From positions 1 through 60,353 of the forward strand of contig CAIXNB010000032.1 of NCBI GenBank assembly GCA_903920695.1: a DNA stretch of 60,353 nt, read 5' to 3'. Positions 37,406-47,990 of the stretch are shown in pieces (position 1 is the stretch's first letter; every line of letters begins with the position of its first letter). The notes beneath the pieces were generated by a model. It ran no database searches and was not told where the DNA came from. It worked only from the letters and a program-made list of their open reading frames with translations. Source of the DNA: an uncultured beta proteobacterium. Lineage in GTDB: Bacteria; Pseudomonadota; Gammaproteobacteria; Burkholderiales; Burkholderiaceae_C. Made by a program: the position numbers and the translations under genes.

Positions 37406-37975
37406 ATGAAGTCTGTTTTAGCTGTTGTTATGCTTCTCGCTGCACCTGCTCTGGTGTTGGCTCAGGCTGCTGCATTGACCACCGATACTGCGCCGGGCAA
37501 GGTCGTATCTGCCAAGCCGGTGGCATCCAAGCCGCGTGCGGGCATCAGGCGCTCGGCGCTCAAGGCGGTGGAGGAAGTGACGCCGATTGATGACGATGTC
37601 AATGTCACGCTGTCCGATGCCGATCTTGAACTTGCCAAGCGGGTTTTTGTTGGCGTCATCCCCTGTGAGTTGGGCGCGAATGTCACCATCACACCGAGCG
37701 AAAAACGACCCGGATTCTTCCAGGTGCAGACTAAAACCGCGAAGTTCCGTATGCATCCGGTGGAAAGTCGCACCGGTGCCATCCGTCTTGAAGATCCGAG
37801 GGCAGGCGCGATGTGGCTGCAACTCGGGAACAAGTCGATGTTGATGAGTCAAAAATTGGGTCAAAGATTGGCCGACGAATGTATGGCACCCGATCAGGTT
37901 GTCATGGCTGCCATGTTGAAGGCCAACCCGGTTCCAAGTATCCTGGATGAGCCCAAAGCTGTTATCGGAAAATAA
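37406..37975 (+). CDS. Exported protein of unknown function between mdh and acnB
   Basis: 189 residues from the ATG at 37406, with AAAGGA just upstream. A signal peptide (MKSVLAVVMLLAAPALVLAQ) ends near residue 20. The mature part is a single small domain of about 150 residues with two cysteines (IPCELG, DECMAP), probably periplasmic. Not a lipoprotein. No family recognised. It is in the same direction as mdh and acnB, so may be co-transcribed. Confidence 0.8.
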   Translation: MKSVLAVVMLLAAPALVLAQAAALTTDTAPGKVVSAKPVASKPRAGIRRSALKAVEEVTPIDDDVNVTLSDADLELAKRVFVGVIPCELGANVTITPSEKRPGFFQVQTKTAKFRMHPVESRTGAIRLEDPRAGAMWLQLGNKSMLMSQKLGQRLADECMAPDQVVMAAMLKANPVPSILDEPKAVIGK

Positions 37976-38039
37976 AGAGCGCAAGCGGCCCGCTTTGGAA
38001 AGGCCAAGAAAATTGTTATTGATTGAATAGGAGTTGACC

Positions 38040-40649
38040 ATGTTGCAGAGCTATCGCGCTCACGTTGCCGAACGAGCGGCCCTCGGCATACCCCCGTTAC
38101 CTTTGTCTGCGAAGCAGACGGGTGAACTGATCGAATTGCTGAAAAGTCCGCCAGTGGGTGAAGAAGCCACTTTGTTGGACCTTATTACCTACCGGGTGCC
38201 GGCTGGCGTTGATGACGCAGCCAAGGTAAAGGCCAGTTACCTGGCAGCGGTGGCGCACGGAACGGAAAAATGCGCACTGATCTCGCGTGAAAAAGCCACG
38301 GAACTGCTCGGCACCATGCTCGGCGGGTACAACATCAGCCCGCTGGTGGATTTGCTTGACGATTCTGTTGTGGCCGCTGTTGCAGCCAATGGGCTCAAGA
38401 AGACCCTGTTGATGTTTGACCAGTTTCACGATGTCAAGGAAAAGGCCGACAACGGTAGTGCGCCGGCCAAGGAAGTGCTGCAAAGCTGGGCCGATGCCGA
38501 GTGGTTCACTTCGCGACCCGAAGTGCCGCAGTCGATTAAGTTGACGGTTTTCAAGGTCGACGGCGAGATCAATACCGATGATTTGTCACCGGCACCGGAC
38601 GCCTTCAGTCGCCCTGATATTCCCTTGCACGCTTTGGCCATGCACAAGAACGCACGCCCTGGCATTACGCCGGAAGAAGACGGCAAGCGTGGCCCGGTCA
38701 AGTTCATCAACGACCTCAAGGCCAAAGGTAATCTGGTTGCCTATGTCGGTGACGTGGTCGGTACCGGCTCCTCGCGCAAATCAGCCACCAATTCGGTGCT
38801 GTGGTTTACCGGCGAGGACATTCCGTTTGTTCCGAACAAGCGCTTTGGTGGCGTCTGCCTTGGTGGAAAGATCGCGCCGATCTTCTACAACACCATGGAA
38901 GACTCCGGTGCCCTGCCGATTGAACTGGATGTCAGTCAGATGAAGATGGGCGATGTGGTGGAACTGCGGCCCTATGATGGCAAAGCCTTCAAGGACGGCA
39001 AGGAGATCGCATCCTTCCAGGTCAAGAGCGAGGTGCTGTTTGACGAAGTGAGGGCCGGTGGCCGCATTCCGCTGATCATTGGCCGCGGCCTGACAGCGAA
39101 GGCCCGTGAGGCACTTGGCTTGCCGGCGAGCACCTTGTTCCGCTTGCCAAAAAACCCGGTTGATACCAAGAAAGGTTTCACATTGGCGCAAAAGATGGTT
39201 GGCCGCGCTTGTGGACTGCCGGTGGTCAATGGCAACCAGCAGGGCGTTCGACCCGGCACGTACTGCGAGCCCAAGATGACCAGTGTCGGTTCGCAGGACA
39301 CCACTGGCCCGATGACCCGCGACGAACTCAAGGACTTGGCCTGCCTGGGCTTCAGTGCTGATCTGGTGATGCAGTCGTTTTGCCATACGGCCGCCTATCC
39401 GAAACCGGTGGACGTGAAGATGCACCACGAACTGCCTGAATTCATGAGCACACGTGGCGGTGTGCCGCTGCGTCCGGGGGACGGCATCATCCACAGTTGG
39501 CTCAACCGCATGCTGCTGCCCGATACCGTGGGCACTGGCGGCGACAGCCACACGCGTTTCCCGATCGGCATCAGTTTTCCCGCTGGCTCCGGATTGGTGG
39601 CCTTCGGTGCTGCCACCGGTGTGATGCCGCTCGATATGCCTGAGAGTGTGCTGGTGCGTTTTAAGGGCAAACTGCAATCCGGCGTGACACTGCGCGACCT
39701 GGTCAACGCCATTCCGCTGTACGCCATCAAGGCTGGTTTGTTGACCGTTTCCAAGCAGGGCAAGAAGAATATCTTCTCGGGTCGGATTCTGGAGATTGAA
39801 GGGCTGCCGGATCTCAAGGTGGAGCAGGCGTTCGAGTTGAGCGACGCGTCGGCTGAACGCAGTGCCGGCGGCTGCACCGTGCATCTCAACAAGGAACCGA
39901 TCATTGAATACATCAACAGCAACATCACGATGCTGAAGTGGATGATTGCCAGTGGTTATTCCGACGTGCGTACCATCAACCGCCGCATCAAGGCGATGGA
40001 GGCCTGGCTGCAGGATCCGCAACTGCTCAAGGGCGATGCGGATGCCGACTATGCGGCCATCATCGAAATCGACCTGGCCGATATTCATGAACCGATCGTG
40101 GCCTGCCCGAACGACCCGGACGATGTGAAGACATTGTCCGAAGTTGCCGGTGCCAAGATCGATGAAGTCTTCATCGGTTCCTGCATGACCAACATCGGAC
40201 ACTTCCGCGCTGCCAGCAAGTTGCTGGAAAACAAGCGCGATATTCCGGTCAAGCTTTGGATGGCGCCGCCGACCAAAATGGATGCCAAGCAATTGTCGGA
40301 AGAGGGGCACTACGGTGTGCTGGGTTCAGCCGGTGCGCGCATGGAGATGCCCGGCTGTAGTCTGTGTATGGGCAACCAGGCACAGGTGAAAGAGGGCGCC
40401 ACCGTGTTCTCGACCTCGACCCGTAATTTCCCCAATCGTCTGGGTAAGAACAGCAATGTGTATCTGGGCAGTGCTGAACTGGCTGCCATCTGTTCCAAAC
40501 TGGGAAGAATTCCCACCAAGGCGGAGTACATGGCCGACATGGGCGTCTTGACGGCGGCCAGCAGCAAGGTCTACCAGTACCTGAACTTCGACAGGGTGCA
40601 GGACTACACGGACGCTGCGGCTTCGGTCAAGGAAGATACTGCGGCCTGA
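38040..40649 (+). CDS. acnB: Aconitate hydratase B (bifunctional with 2-methylisocitrate dehydratase)
   Basis: 869 residues from the ATG at 38040 (GGAG 7 bases upstream). The N-terminal HEAT-like domain and the swivel domain at the front are the AcnB order. Cluster ligands are in [12 protein letters not shown] and CSLCMGNQA; substrate motif [13 protein letters not shown] is present. Isomerises citrate to isocitrate. Ends in a strong terminator. Confidence 0.97.
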   Translation: MLQSYRAHVAERAALGIPPLPLSAKQTGELIELLKSPPVGEEATLLDLITYRVPAGVDDAAKVKASYLAAVAHGTEKCALISREKATELLGTMLGGYNISPLVDLLDDSVVAAVAANGLKKTLLMFDQFHDVKEKADNGSAPAKEVLQSWADAEWFTSRPEVPQSIKLTVFKVDGEINTDDLSPAPDAFSRPDIPLHALAMHKNARPGITPEEDGKRGPVKFINDLKAKGNLVAYVGDVVGTGSSRKSATNSVLWFTGEDIPFVPNKRFGGVCLGGKIAPIFYNTMEDSGALPIELDVSQMKMGDVVELRPYDGKAFKDGKEIASFQVKSEVLFDEVRAGGRIPLIIGRGLTAKAREALGLPASTLFRLPKNPVDTKKGFTLAQKMVGRACGLPVVNGNQQGVRPGTYCEPKMTSVGSQDTTGPMTRDELKDLACLGFSADLVMQSFCHTAAYPKPVDVKMHHELPEFMSTRGGVPLRPGDGIIHSWLNRMLLPDTVGTGGDSHTRFPIGISFPAGSGLVAFGAATGVMPLDMPESVLVRFKGKLQSGVTLRDLVNAIPLYAIKAGLLTVSKQGKKNIFSGRILEIEGLPDLKVEQAFELSDASAERSAGGCTVHLNKEPIIEYINSNITMLKWMIASGYSDVRTINRRIKAMEAWLQDPQLLKGDADADYAAIIEIDLADIHEPIVACPNDPDDVKTLSEVAGAKIDEVFIGSCMTNIGHFRAASKLLENKRDIPVKLWMAPPTKMDAKQLSEEGHYGVLGSAGARMEMPGCSLCMGNQAQVKEGATVFSTSTRNFPNRLGKNSNVYLGSAELAAICSKLGRIPTKAEYMADMGVLTAASSKVYQYLNFDRVQDYTDAAASVKEDTAA

Positions 40650-40702
40650 AAAATGTCTGTTAAAGCACATTCGGCCAGAGGCTGGATGTGTCGTCTTTCA
40701 AG

Positions 40703-40733
40703 CGCCCCGCGATCCATATTGCGGGGCGTTTTT
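40703..40733 (+). terminator. Rho-independent terminator of acnB
   Basis: CGCCCCGC (40703-40710) pairs with GCGGGGCG (40721-40728), followed by TTTTT. Confidence 0.92.
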
Positions 40734-40773
40734 CGTTCCCGTTGAACAACAAAGGTGCCGGATAATTGGCGCC

Positions 40774-41142
40774 ATGAATGCGTTCCAATCCATCCCGCTG
40801 TCTTTGCAGACGGTCTTGTTGTTGGTCGGCAGCAATGTCTTCATGACATTTGCCTGGTACGGGCATCTGAAGAACCTGGCCACTGCACCTTGGTATGTCG
40901 CAGCACTGGTGAGTTGGAGCATCGCGCTGTTTGAGTATGGACTCCAGGTGCCTGCCAACCGGATTGGCTTTCAGCAAGCCGGGTTCAGCGTGGGACAACT
41001 CAAGATCGTGCAGGAAGTCATTACGCTGGCAGTGTTTGTGCCGTTTGCCATGCTCTATCTCAAGGAACCGTTCAAGTTGGACTATGTGTGGGCGGCCTTG
41101 TGCATGGTCGGTGCTGTGTTCTTTATTTTTCGCGGAGCCTGA
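40774..41142 (+). CDS. DUF486 membrane protein
   Basis: 122 residues with four membrane helices. The N-terminal segment SNVFMTFAWYGHLKN and the central WSIALFEYGLQVPANRIG are typical of the DUF486/DMT-like family. Function unknown; homologues resemble half-size drug/metabolite transporters. Confidence 0.85.
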   Translation: MNAFQSIPLSLQTVLLLVGSNVFMTFAWYGHLKNLATAPWYVAALVSWSIALFEYGLQVPANRIGFQQAGFSVGQLKIVQEVITLAVFVPFAMLYLKEPFKLDYVWAALCMVGAVFFIFRGA

Positions 41143-41233
41143 ATTCAGGTGCCAAGGCCGACAGGTCAGGCGGTTAAACTTCGCGCAACCGCGAAAAGTC
41201 GCAGTGTTGACTTTTCCTATCCAGGAGTGAGCC

Positions 41234-41881
41234 ATGTTTTTTGGCAAGTTGTTGCCGCGCGAAGGTAATTTCTTCGAGATGTTCAACCAACATGCGGACC
41301 GTATCGTCGAGGCGGCGCATTCGTTTTCCAAGCTAGTGGCCAATTACAGTGACGTCCATCTGCGTCAAAAGTACAACCAGGATGTCGACAACGCGGAACG
41401 CGCCGCCGATCGGGTGACGCATGACGTGAACAAGGCGATTCACATCACCTTTATCACACCGATTGACCGGGAGCAGATCCATTCACTGATCAACACCATG
41501 GACGATATTGCTGACCTGATTCAGGACTCAGCTGAAACCATGGCGCTGTATGACGTGCACCACATGACGGAAGACATCACGCGGCTGACGGACCTGAGTG
41601 TGAAATGTTGTGAGCGCGTCCGCGACGCGGTGAGCCTGCTCGCCAAGATTGCCGACCCGGAAACGGCGGCGGCGGCTTTGAAAACCTGTGAAGAGATTGA
41701 CCAGCTTGAGTCTGACGCCGACCGCGTCATGCGCAGTGCCATGAGTAAACTGTTTCGGGAAGAGCCCGATGTGCGTGAAGTGATCAAGCTTAAGGCGATC
41801 TACGAACTGCTCGAGACCATTACCGACAAGTGCGAAGATGTCGCCAATGTGATCGAGGGCATTGTCCTCGAGAACTCCTGA
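41234..41881 (+). CDS. DUF47 (PhoU-like) partner of the phosphate transporter
   Basis: 215 residues, all helical, with PhoU-like three-helix repeats (FFEMFNQHADRIVEAA, DDIADLIQDSAETMALYDV). DUF47 proteins are usually encoded beside Pit transporters and regulate them. It precedes pit by 12 bases. Cytoplasmic. Confidence 0.93.
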   Translation: MFFGKLLPREGNFFEMFNQHADRIVEAAHSFSKLVANYSDVHLRQKYNQDVDNAERAADRVTHDVNKAIHITFITPIDREQIHSLINTMDDIADLIQDSAETMALYDVHHMTEDITRLTDLSVKCCERVRDAVSLLAKIADPETAAAALKTCEEIDQLESDADRVMRSAMSKLFREEPDVREVIKLKAIYELLETITDKCEDVANVIEGIVLENS

Positions 41882-41893
41882 GTCGAATTTGTC

Positions 41894-42904
41894 ATGGTAT
41901 CGGTTCAGGTTGGGCTGTGGGTGGTTGTAGTGCTGGTGATGCTGGCGCTGGCGTTCGATTTCATGAACGGGTTTCACGACGCGGCAAATTCAATTGCAAC
42001 GGTCGTGTCCACCGGTGTTCTCAAACCCGGGCAGGCGGTGATGTTTGCGGCCGTCTTCAACTTCATCGCGATTTTCGTGTTTCATTTGAGTGTGGCGGCA
42101 ACCATTGGAAAGGGATTGGCCCAGCCCGGTGTGGTCGATGTGCACGTTGTCTTCGGTGCGCTCATTGGTGCGATCAGCTGGAATTTCATTACCTGGTATT
42201 ACGGCATTCCGAGCAGTTCTTCACATGCCTTGATTGGGGGTATTGTGGGTGCAGTCATTTCCAAGGCTGGTGCGTCTGCACTGGTGGTGTCGAGCATCAC
42301 GAAGACGGTGGTGTTCATATTCGTGTCGCCTCTAATGGGTTTTCTGCTGGGGTCTTTCATGTTGATTGCGGTGTCGTGGACATTTCGCCGGAGCACGCCG
42401 AGTCGGATTGATCGCTGGTTTCGCCGTCTGCAGTTGGTATCTGCGGGGGCCTATAGCCTGGGCCACGGCGGCAACGATGCGCAGAAGACAATCGGTATTG
42501 TCTGGATGCTGCTGATCGCGACTGGGTACACCGAGGTTGGCGCAACCTCACCTCCGACCTGGGTTGTGCTCAGTTGTTACACGGCGATCGCCATGGGCAC
42601 TTTGTTTGGTGGTTGGCGTATTGTGAAGACCATGGGTCAGCGGTTGACCAAGCTCAAGCCGGTGCACGGGTTTTGTGCTGAAACGGGCGGGGCGATTACG
42701 CTGTTCATCGCGGCAGTCCTTGGTATTCCGGTCTCGACCACACACACCATCACGGGAGCTATCGTGGGCGTCGGCGCTACCCAGCGCGCCAGTGCCGTGC
42801 GCTGGGGCATCGCTGGCAACATCATCTGGGCCTGGATTCTGACGATTCCAGCCACGGCATTTGTCGGTGCAATTGCCTATTGGCTCAGCCTGCAGATCTT
42901 TTGA
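41894..42904 (+). CDS. pit: Low-affinity inorganic phosphate transporter, Pit family
   Basis: 336 residues with about 10 membrane helices. Two repeated signatures mark the family: DFMNGFHDAANSIATVVSTGV near the start and GGNDAQKTIGIV in the second half. Imports phosphate (as metal phosphate) with protons. Confidence 0.95.
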   Translation: MVSVQVGLWVVVVLVMLALAFDFMNGFHDAANSIATVVSTGVLKPGQAVMFAAVFNFIAIFVFHLSVAATIGKGLAQPGVVDVHVVFGALIGAISWNFITWYYGIPSSSSHALIGGIVGAVISKAGASALVVSSITKTVVFIFVSPLMGFLLGSFMLIAVSWTFRRSTPSRIDRWFRRLQLVSAGAYSLGHGGNDAQKTIGIVWMLLIATGYTEVGATSPPTWVVLSCYTAIAMGTLFGGWRIVKTMGQRLTKLKPVHGFCAETGGAITLFIAAVLGIPVSTTHTITGAIVGVGATQRASAVRWGIAGNIIWAWILTIPATAFVGAIAYWLSLQIF

Positions 42905-42958
42905 TGCCGCGTCAAAAGGGTTGCTTCTGGCGTTGAGTTGCCGCTAGAGCAGCCCGGA

Positions 42959-43405
42959 TCAATGCGAAATCTTGCGCGCTTCTTCGATCTGGTACTCAAA
43001 ATAATGTTGAAAGATCAACACGATGCTGCTGAGCAGGACGGTTGTGCCAACCAGCAGGGCCAAAGCAACCGCACCAATGGTGAGCCAGTCGGTGCGTCCG
43101 GACGCGGCATCCGCCGCTATTGACGGATTGAATCGGGCATTCCACTTTTCAGGTGTCATTAGGCCATAGACGATGGCAGTCAATGCACAGCCTGCGATCG
43201 TGAACCCCAGCAGCGGGATCAAGGCCCAACTCCAGAGGTCGTCCAATCCGTTGCTTTGCGCCCGCATGAGGCCGTATAGGCCCAGTGCTGTCGGTATCGG
43301 TAGCAGCCAGCCTAACGGGTCGCGCAGGCCCCGCAGATAGAAGCGATGCATTCCCAGCGGCCCGACGATAAAGGCCAGCCAGGCAGCGATGGTCTTATTC
43401 TTCAT
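42959..43405 (-). CDS. TM2-domain-like membrane protein
   Basis: 148 residues. An N-terminal TM2-type hairpin (AAWLAFIVGPLGMHRFYLRGL) is followed by further helices at about residues 60-80 and 110-130. Role unknown. Confidence 0.8.
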   Translation of the reverse strand: MKNKTIAAWLAFIVGPLGMHRFYLRGLRDPLGWLLPIPTALGLYGLMRAQSNGLDDLWSWALIPLLGFTIAGCALTAIVYGLMTPEKWNARFNPSIAADAASGRTDWLTIGAVALALLVGTTVLLSSIVLIFQHYFEYQIEEARKISH

Positions 43406-43414
43406 GAATGGCTG

Positions 43415-43939
43415 TCATTGCTGCGGCGCAGTGGTGTCGCCTTGACCCAGGGCCAAGTCCATCATGACTACATCGCGCCACTGATCAAATTTCCAGCCGC
43501 AGGATTTCAGAACGCCGACCATGGCAAAGCCGACGGATCGGTGGACAGCGATGGAGCCGGTGTTGGCAGAGTCGCCAATCACCGCTATCAGTTTTCGCAC
43601 GCCAGCCCGTTCCGACTGTGCTGCAAGCTCGGTCAGCAAGGCCCGGCCCAAGCCGTGGCCCTGCGCCTCGGGCGCTAGGTAAATTGAGTCTTCGGCTGAG
43701 AAGCGATAGGCCGGGCGGGGTTTGAACCAGTTGCAATAGGCAAAGCCCAATACATGGTTGCCATCGACTGCCACCAGGTAAGGCAAACCTTTGGCGAGGA
43801 CATCTGCGCGCCGGTTTGTCATGTCGGTTGCGGAGGGCGGCTCGATCTCAAAAGTGCCTGTACCAACCAGAACATGGTGTGCGTAGATGGCGGTGATGGC
43901 AGGGATGTCGTCAGCGTGGCTTGGGCGAATAATGTGCAT
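43415..43939 (-). CDS. GNAT acetyltransferase, phosphinothricin acetyltransferase-like
   Basis: 174 residues. The acetyl-CoA-binding QGHGLGRALLTEL and the preceding strand DSIYLAPEA are clear, and the EIEPPS and WFKPRPAYRFSAEDS segments resemble the pat/MddA-like subfamily, which acetylates phosphinothricin or methionine analogues. Exact substrate not known. Confidence 0.88.
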   Translation of the reverse strand: MHIIRPSHADDIPAITAIYAHHVLVGTGTFEIEPPSATDMTNRRADVLAKGLPYLVAVDGNHVLGFAYCNWFKPRPAYRFSAEDSIYLAPEAQGHGLGRALLTELAAQSERAGVRKLIAVIGDSANTGSIAVHRSVGFAMVGVLKSCGWKFDQWRDVVMMDLALGQGDTTAPQQ

Positions 43940-43954
43940 ATGAAGAGGTAACGT

Positions 43955-43960
43955 TATAAT
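43955..43960 (+). promoter_or_regulatory. TATAAT -10 box for the rpsP operon
   Basis: A perfect TATAAT lies 114 bases before rpsP, in the divergent spacer with the acetyltransferase gene. No convincing -35 box. Confidence 0.45.
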
Positions 43961-44073
43961 GGCAGGCTATTCAGCGTGTCGCTGGCCGGGTGGTCATGTC
44001 GCGTGTCTCAAACGCTGGATTAAGTGCTGAACCAATTGGTGGAAATAATACTCCGCCACCCAAAGGATAAATC

Positions 44074-44325
44074 ATGGTCGTCATTCGACTCGCCCGTGGC
44101 GGTGCAAAAGCACGCCCGTTTTTCAATATTGTTGTTGCCGACAAGCGTACCCGTCGCGATGGTCGCTTCATCGAGCGCATTGGTTTCTATAACCCGATCG
44201 CGACTGCCAGTGAAGAGAGCATTCGGATTGCCCAGGATCGCCTGACTTACTGGAAAAGCGTTGGCGCCCAATCCTCGCCCACGGTTGATCGCCTGATTGA
44301 CCAAGCGGCCAAAAAAGCGGCTTGA
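44074..44325 (+). CDS. rpsP: 30S ribosomal protein S16
   Basis: 83 residues with the S16 N-terminus [20 protein letters not shown] and [12 protein letters not shown]. First gene of the standard rpsP-rimM-trmD-rplS operon. Confidence 0.98.
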   Translation: MVVIRLARGGAKARPFFNIVVADKRTRRDGRFIERIGFYNPIATASEESIRIAQDRLTYWKSVGAQSSPTVDRLIDQAAKKAA

Positions 44326-44336
44326 CCAGGATTTTG

Positions 44337-44900
44337 ATGCTACCTGGTCTTGAGGCTGCCGACTTGCCGTCGGACGCGATCGAAGTGGGGCGCATCAACG
44401 ATGCCTGGGGCATCAAGGGCTGGTTCAAAGTCCTGCCTTACAGCGCCGATCCCGAGGCGCTTTTTTCTTCCAAACGCTGGTTCCTCATGCCGACCGAAAA
44501 AGGTGCAAAAACTTTTTCCGGCGTGGCAAGGCTGGCGATCAAAGAAGCCAAGGTTCACTCGGATGGCGTCGTTGCTTCGGCGCATGAGGTGGACGATCGC
44601 AATGCCGCTGAGGCCTTGCGTGGCGCACGAATTTTCATCGCCCGATCCAGCTTCCCAACGGCTGAAACGAACGAATACTACTGGGTTGACCTGATTGGCC
44701 TGAGCGTTGTCAATCGCGAGGCCGTGATGCTTGGTACGGTCAAGGAATTGCTCGCGACCGGGGCGCAAACCGTGCTGGTGATGGATGGCGAGCAGGACGG
44801 CAAGGCAGTAGAGCGGATGATTCCCTTTGTTTCGGTCTACGTCGACGAGGTCGATTTGAAGGGCGGACGAATTCTGGTGGACTGGCAGCCTGACTATTGA
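44337..44900 (+). CDS. rimM: 16S rRNA processing protein RimM
   Basis: 187 residues from the ATG at 44337 (AGGA 6 bases upstream); a TTG overlapping the rpsP stop is less likely. Motifs [15 protein letters not shown] and [12 protein letters not shown] are typical. Helps 30S head maturation and binds S19. Confidence 0.95.
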   Translation: MLPGLEAADLPSDAIEVGRINDAWGIKGWFKVLPYSADPEALFSSKRWFLMPTEKGAKTFSGVARLAIKEAKVHSDGVVASAHEVDDRNAAEALRGARIFIARSSFPTAETNEYYWVDLIGLSVVNREAVMLGTVKELLATGAQTVLVMDGEQDGKAVERMIPFVSVYVDEVDLKGGRILVDWQPDY

Positions 44901-44910
44901 GCGGCACCGT

Positions 44911-45666
44911 ATGCGCTTCGATGTTGTTACGTTGTTTCCGGAGTTATTCGCGCCGCTGTTGACCAGCGGTATTACGCGGCGTGCATATGAATCTGCTCAG
45001 GTTGATGTTCGCCTGGTTAATCCACGTGATTTCGCTGACGGTAACTACCGGCGGGTGGACGATCGTCCCTTTGGTGGTGGCCCCGGCATGGTCATGATGG
45101 CTGAACCTTTGGCACAATGTCTTGGATCGATCCAGTTGCAGCGCGGCGAAGCCGCGCCAGTTGTTCTCTTTTCGCCGGTTGGCAAGCCACTCGACCACGC
45201 CGATGTGACGCGTTGGGCAAATAGCTCAGGGGCCATTCTTGTTTGTGGCCGTTACGAAGGCATCGATCAACGCTTTATCGATACGTGTGTGACAGAGCAA
45301 ATCAGTTTGGGCGACTTTGTGCTTTCAGGCGGTGAAATCGCGGCCATGGCCTTGCTGGACGCGGTCGCGCGTCTGCAACCGGGAGTTCTAAACGCGATCG
45401 AAAGTCATCAGCAGGACAGCTTTAACCCCGAATTGGATGGTTTGCTGGATTGTCCGCACTACACCCGTCCTGAGGCTTGGTCCGGGATTACCGTTCCCGA
45501 TGTGTTGTTGTCAGGCCATCACGCGCAGATTGCACGCTGGCGACGTGAACAGCGGCTGGCAATCACGTTTCGCCTGCGGCCGGATTTGATCACTGCGGCG
45601 CGACAGCGTGGGCGCTTGAGCCCTGCAGATGAGGAACTCTTGATCAAGCTTGCTGGTGGTGTCTGA
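44911..45666 (+). CDS. trmD: tRNA (guanine-37-N1) methyltransferase
   Basis: 251 residues. SPOUT knot motifs [15 protein letters not shown] and [23 protein letters not shown] are present, and the N-terminal [11 protein letters not shown]. Methylates G37 to prevent frameshifting. Confidence 0.97.
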   Translation: MRFDVVTLFPELFAPLLTSGITRRAYESAQVDVRLVNPRDFADGNYRRVDDRPFGGGPGMVMMAEPLAQCLGSIQLQRGEAAPVVLFSPVGKPLDHADVTRWANSSGAILVCGRYEGIDQRFIDTCVTEQISLGDFVLSGGEIAAMALLDAVARLQPGVLNAIESHQQDSFNPELDGLLDCPHYTRPEAWSGITVPDVLLSGHHAQIARWRREQRLAITFRLRPDLITAARQRGRLSPADEELLIKLAGGV

Positions 45667-45698
45667 CATCGGGTTTTCAGCCAGACAACTGGTCAGGC

Positions 45699-45704
45699 TA
45701 TAAT
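45699..45704 (+). promoter_or_regulatory. TATAAT -10 box before rplS
   Basis: A perfect TATAAT lies 101 bases before rplS in the trmD-rplS gap. A poor -35 box makes the promoter uncertain; it would give rplS extra expression. Confidence 0.35.
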
Positions 45705-45805
45705 GCTTGGCTTACCGATCCTCTAGTGGGCCGCTTTGTTGTGATTGCAGCAGGGCTTTTGCGTCAATCCCGATGCAGGCGCTACCAAGATCATTTGAGG
45801 AAATC

Positions 45806-46192
45806 ATGAATCTGATTCAAATCCTTGAGCAGGAAGAAATTGCTCGTCTCGGGAAAATCATCCCCGAATTCGCCCCCGGTGACACGGTGGTTGTCAATGT
45901 GAACGTGGTTGAAGGTGCGCGCAAACGTGTGCAGGCGTATGAAGGCGTGGTTATCGCCAAGCGTAATCGCGGTATCAACAGTGCGTTCATCGTTCGGAAG
46001 ATATCCAGCGGAGAAGGCGTTGAACGTACGTTCCAGACTTACAGTCCGCTGATCGCCAGCATTGAAATCAAGCGTCGCGGCGATGTTCGTCGTGCCAAAC
46101 TTTATTACCTGCGTGATCGCAGCGGGAAGTCGGCACGTATCAAGGAAAAGCTGCCGGCGAAGAAACTTGCTGGAAAAACGGCAACCGCATAA
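45806..46192 (+). CDS. rplS: 50S ribosomal protein L19
   Basis: 128 residues from the ATG at 45806 (GAGG 6 bases upstream). Contains the L19 motifs [28 protein letters not shown] and [16 protein letters not shown]. The C-terminal tail is lysine- and alanine-rich. Confidence 0.98.
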   Translation: MNLIQILEQEEIARLGKIIPEFAPGDTVVVNVNVVEGARKRVQAYEGVVIAKRNRGINSAFIVRKISSGEGVERTFQTYSPLIASIEIKRRGDVRRAKLYYLRDRSGKSARIKEKLPAKKLAGKTATA

Positions 46193-46211
46193 CGCCTACT
46201 GTCAAAAAAAT

Positions 46212-46245
46212 GCCGCCCCAGCTTATGCTAGTGGCGGCTTTTTTT
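46212..46245 (+). terminator. Rho-independent terminator of the ribosomal operon
   Basis: GCCGCC (46212-46217) pairs with GGCGGC (46233-46238), followed by TTTTTTT. Confidence 0.9.
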
Positions 46246-46328
46246 ATTGAGCTGTTTTTTGCTGGACCGGCAGCCTTAAAGTTCACGCAGCACTGCTTTC
46301 AATTGATCGGGTTCTTTCGCTTCGTTCC

Positions 46329-47030
46329 ATGTCGTTAAATTCAAACCATAACTCTCTGTCAAGGTTGCCGTATTTTGACCCGCGCCAGGTTCCGGTCGAT
46401 GGTGTTGACTCACATTTGCCGGCAGTCGCGTTGGCATCACTGCAACCCGCCGCCTTGCGCCAGCGTTTTGCGAATCCTCCAGTGTGGGAGCCTGAACTAT
46501 TGGTGGAGAAGCGATTCTCGGATCGTGCACCCATGCCGGCTGCGGTGCTGGTACCGATTGTTATGCGTGAGCAGCCGACCGTCCTGTTGACCGAACGCAC
46601 GATGCATCTGTCAACCCATTCTGGACAAATTGCTTTTCCGGGTGGTAAGGCGGATGATGAGGACGCCGACCCGTGTGCAACAGCCTTGCGCGAGGCGAAG
46701 GAAGAGATCGGACTGGATGCTTCATTTGTGCAGGTGCTGGGTTTTCTTCCCCATTACACGACCGGCACTTCATTCATGATCACACCCGTGGTCGCTTTGC
46801 TTGAACCGGGTTTTACCTTGACTCCCAATGCGTATGAAGTAGCCGATGTCTTTGAAGTGCCGTTGGAATTTCTGATGAATCCAACTCACCATCGGCGTCA
46901 TGCTTTTGAGTGGCAAGGTGTTAGGCGCGAATGGTTTTCCATGCCGTATCAGGATGAATCGACACAGCGCTTCATATGGGGGGCTACAGCAGGGATGCTG
47001 CGCAACTTCTACCGTTTGTTGTCAGCCTGA
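46329..47030 (+). CDS. NUDIX hydrolase, CoA pyrophosphatase-like
   Basis: 233 residues. The Nudix box GGKADDEDADPCATALREAKEEIGL is split here only by naming its key parts: the GG start, REAKEE core and GL end. The preceding segment LSTHSGQIAFPG is the NuCoA signature (UPF0035), which points to CoA pyrophosphatase (NudL). The ribosome-binding site is weak. Confidence 0.9.
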   Translation: MSLNSNHNSLSRLPYFDPRQVPVDGVDSHLPAVALASLQPAALRQRFANPPVWEPELLVEKRFSDRAPMPAAVLVPIVMREQPTVLLTERTMHLSTHSGQIAFPGGKADDEDADPCATALREAKEEIGLDASFVQVLGFLPHYTTGTSFMITPVVALLEPGFTLTPNAYEVADVFEVPLEFLMNPTHHRRHAFEWQGVRREWFSMPYQDESTQRFIWGATAGMLRNFYRLLSA

Positions 47031-47055
47031 TGCTTGGTGCGGCTATGATGCTCGG

Positions 47056-47985
47056 ATGAGCTTCATTTCCGTGCTTATTGCCCTGCTGCTGGAGCAGGCG
47101 CGGCCCTTGAGTCGGGGTAATCCTGTGCATGCTGGGCTGCGCGCCTGGGTGCGCTGGAGCAGCCGAAATTTTGATGCTGGCAATTCCTTGCATGGCTGGT
47201 TGGCGTGGGGTGTGGCGGTGGTGGGGCCGTCGTTGCTCAGTCTTGCTATCTTCCTGCTGCTTGATGCGTTTCTGGGTTGGCCAGCGGCTGTCCTGTGGAG
47301 TGTGGCGGTCCTCTATACAACCTTGGGTTTCAGGCAATTCAGTTTTCATTTCACGCAGATCAGGGATGCCTTGGCGGATGGCGAGGAAGACCGTGCTCGC
47401 GAGTTGTTGGCAAACTGGCAGCAGACCGATGTCAGCGAATTACCGCGCAGCGAAATTGTGCGTCATGTGATCGAGCACTCAGTGCTGTCTGCTCATCGCC
47501 ATGTCTTTGGCGTCCTTGCGTGGTTCTCGGTTTTGGCTGCCTTCGGTCTTGGACCTGCAGGTGCGGTCTTGTATCGACTAAGTGAATTTGTCCCACGCTA
47601 CTGGCAACACAAGAGCAAGGCTCAGCATCAACCAATCAGCGACGCACTGCAACAGAGTGCCGCACAAGCCTGGACGCTGATTGATTGGGTGCCAAGCCGC
47701 ATCACCGCAATCAGTTTCGCGGTGGTGGGCAGCTTTGAGGAAGCGATTGATGGCTGGCGCAATTACGAACCGCGTTTTGGAGGGGATAACGATGGCATCG
47801 TACTGGCAGCAACTGCTGGGGCAGTGAACATCCGCTTGCAGGGAACAGACAGGCCAGGTGAGGCGTATTCCGGGCAAGTTCCCGAACTGGCGCATCTGGC
47901 GGTTGTTGTAGGTTTGGTCTGGCGCACGGTTGTGCTGTGGATGGTGCTGTTGGCGCTTTTGACGCTGGCGCGTTTGTTGGGCTGA
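47056..47985 (+). CDS. CobD/CbiB-family (AmpE-like) membrane protein
   Basis: 309 residues with about four to five membrane helices. The N-terminal MSFISVLIALLLEQARPL and the central RHVIEHSVLSAHRHVFGVLAWF and VLYRLSEF regions match proteins annotated as CobD/CbiB family in betaproteobacteria; these also resemble AmpE. No cobalamin genes are nearby, so a role in cobinamide synthesis is doubtful. Confidence 0.82.
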   Translation: MSFISVLIALLLEQARPLSRGNPVHAGLRAWVRWSSRNFDAGNSLHGWLAWGVAVVGPSLLSLAIFLLLDAFLGWPAAVLWSVAVLYTTLGFRQFSFHFTQIRDALADGEEDRARELLANWQQTDVSELPRSEIVRHVIEHSVLSAHRHVFGVLAWFSVLAAFGLGPAGAVLYRLSEFVPRYWQHKSKAQHQPISDALQQSAAQAWTLIDWVPSRITAISFAVVGSFEEAIDGWRNYEPRFGGDNDGIVLAATAGAVNIRLQGTDRPGEAYSGQVPELAHLAVVVGLVWRTVVLWMVLLALLTLARLLG

Positions 47986-47990
47986 AGCGG

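Noticed and set aside
38781..40310. 509-codon open frame on the minus strand
   Set aside because: Antisense to acnB; mirror frame.
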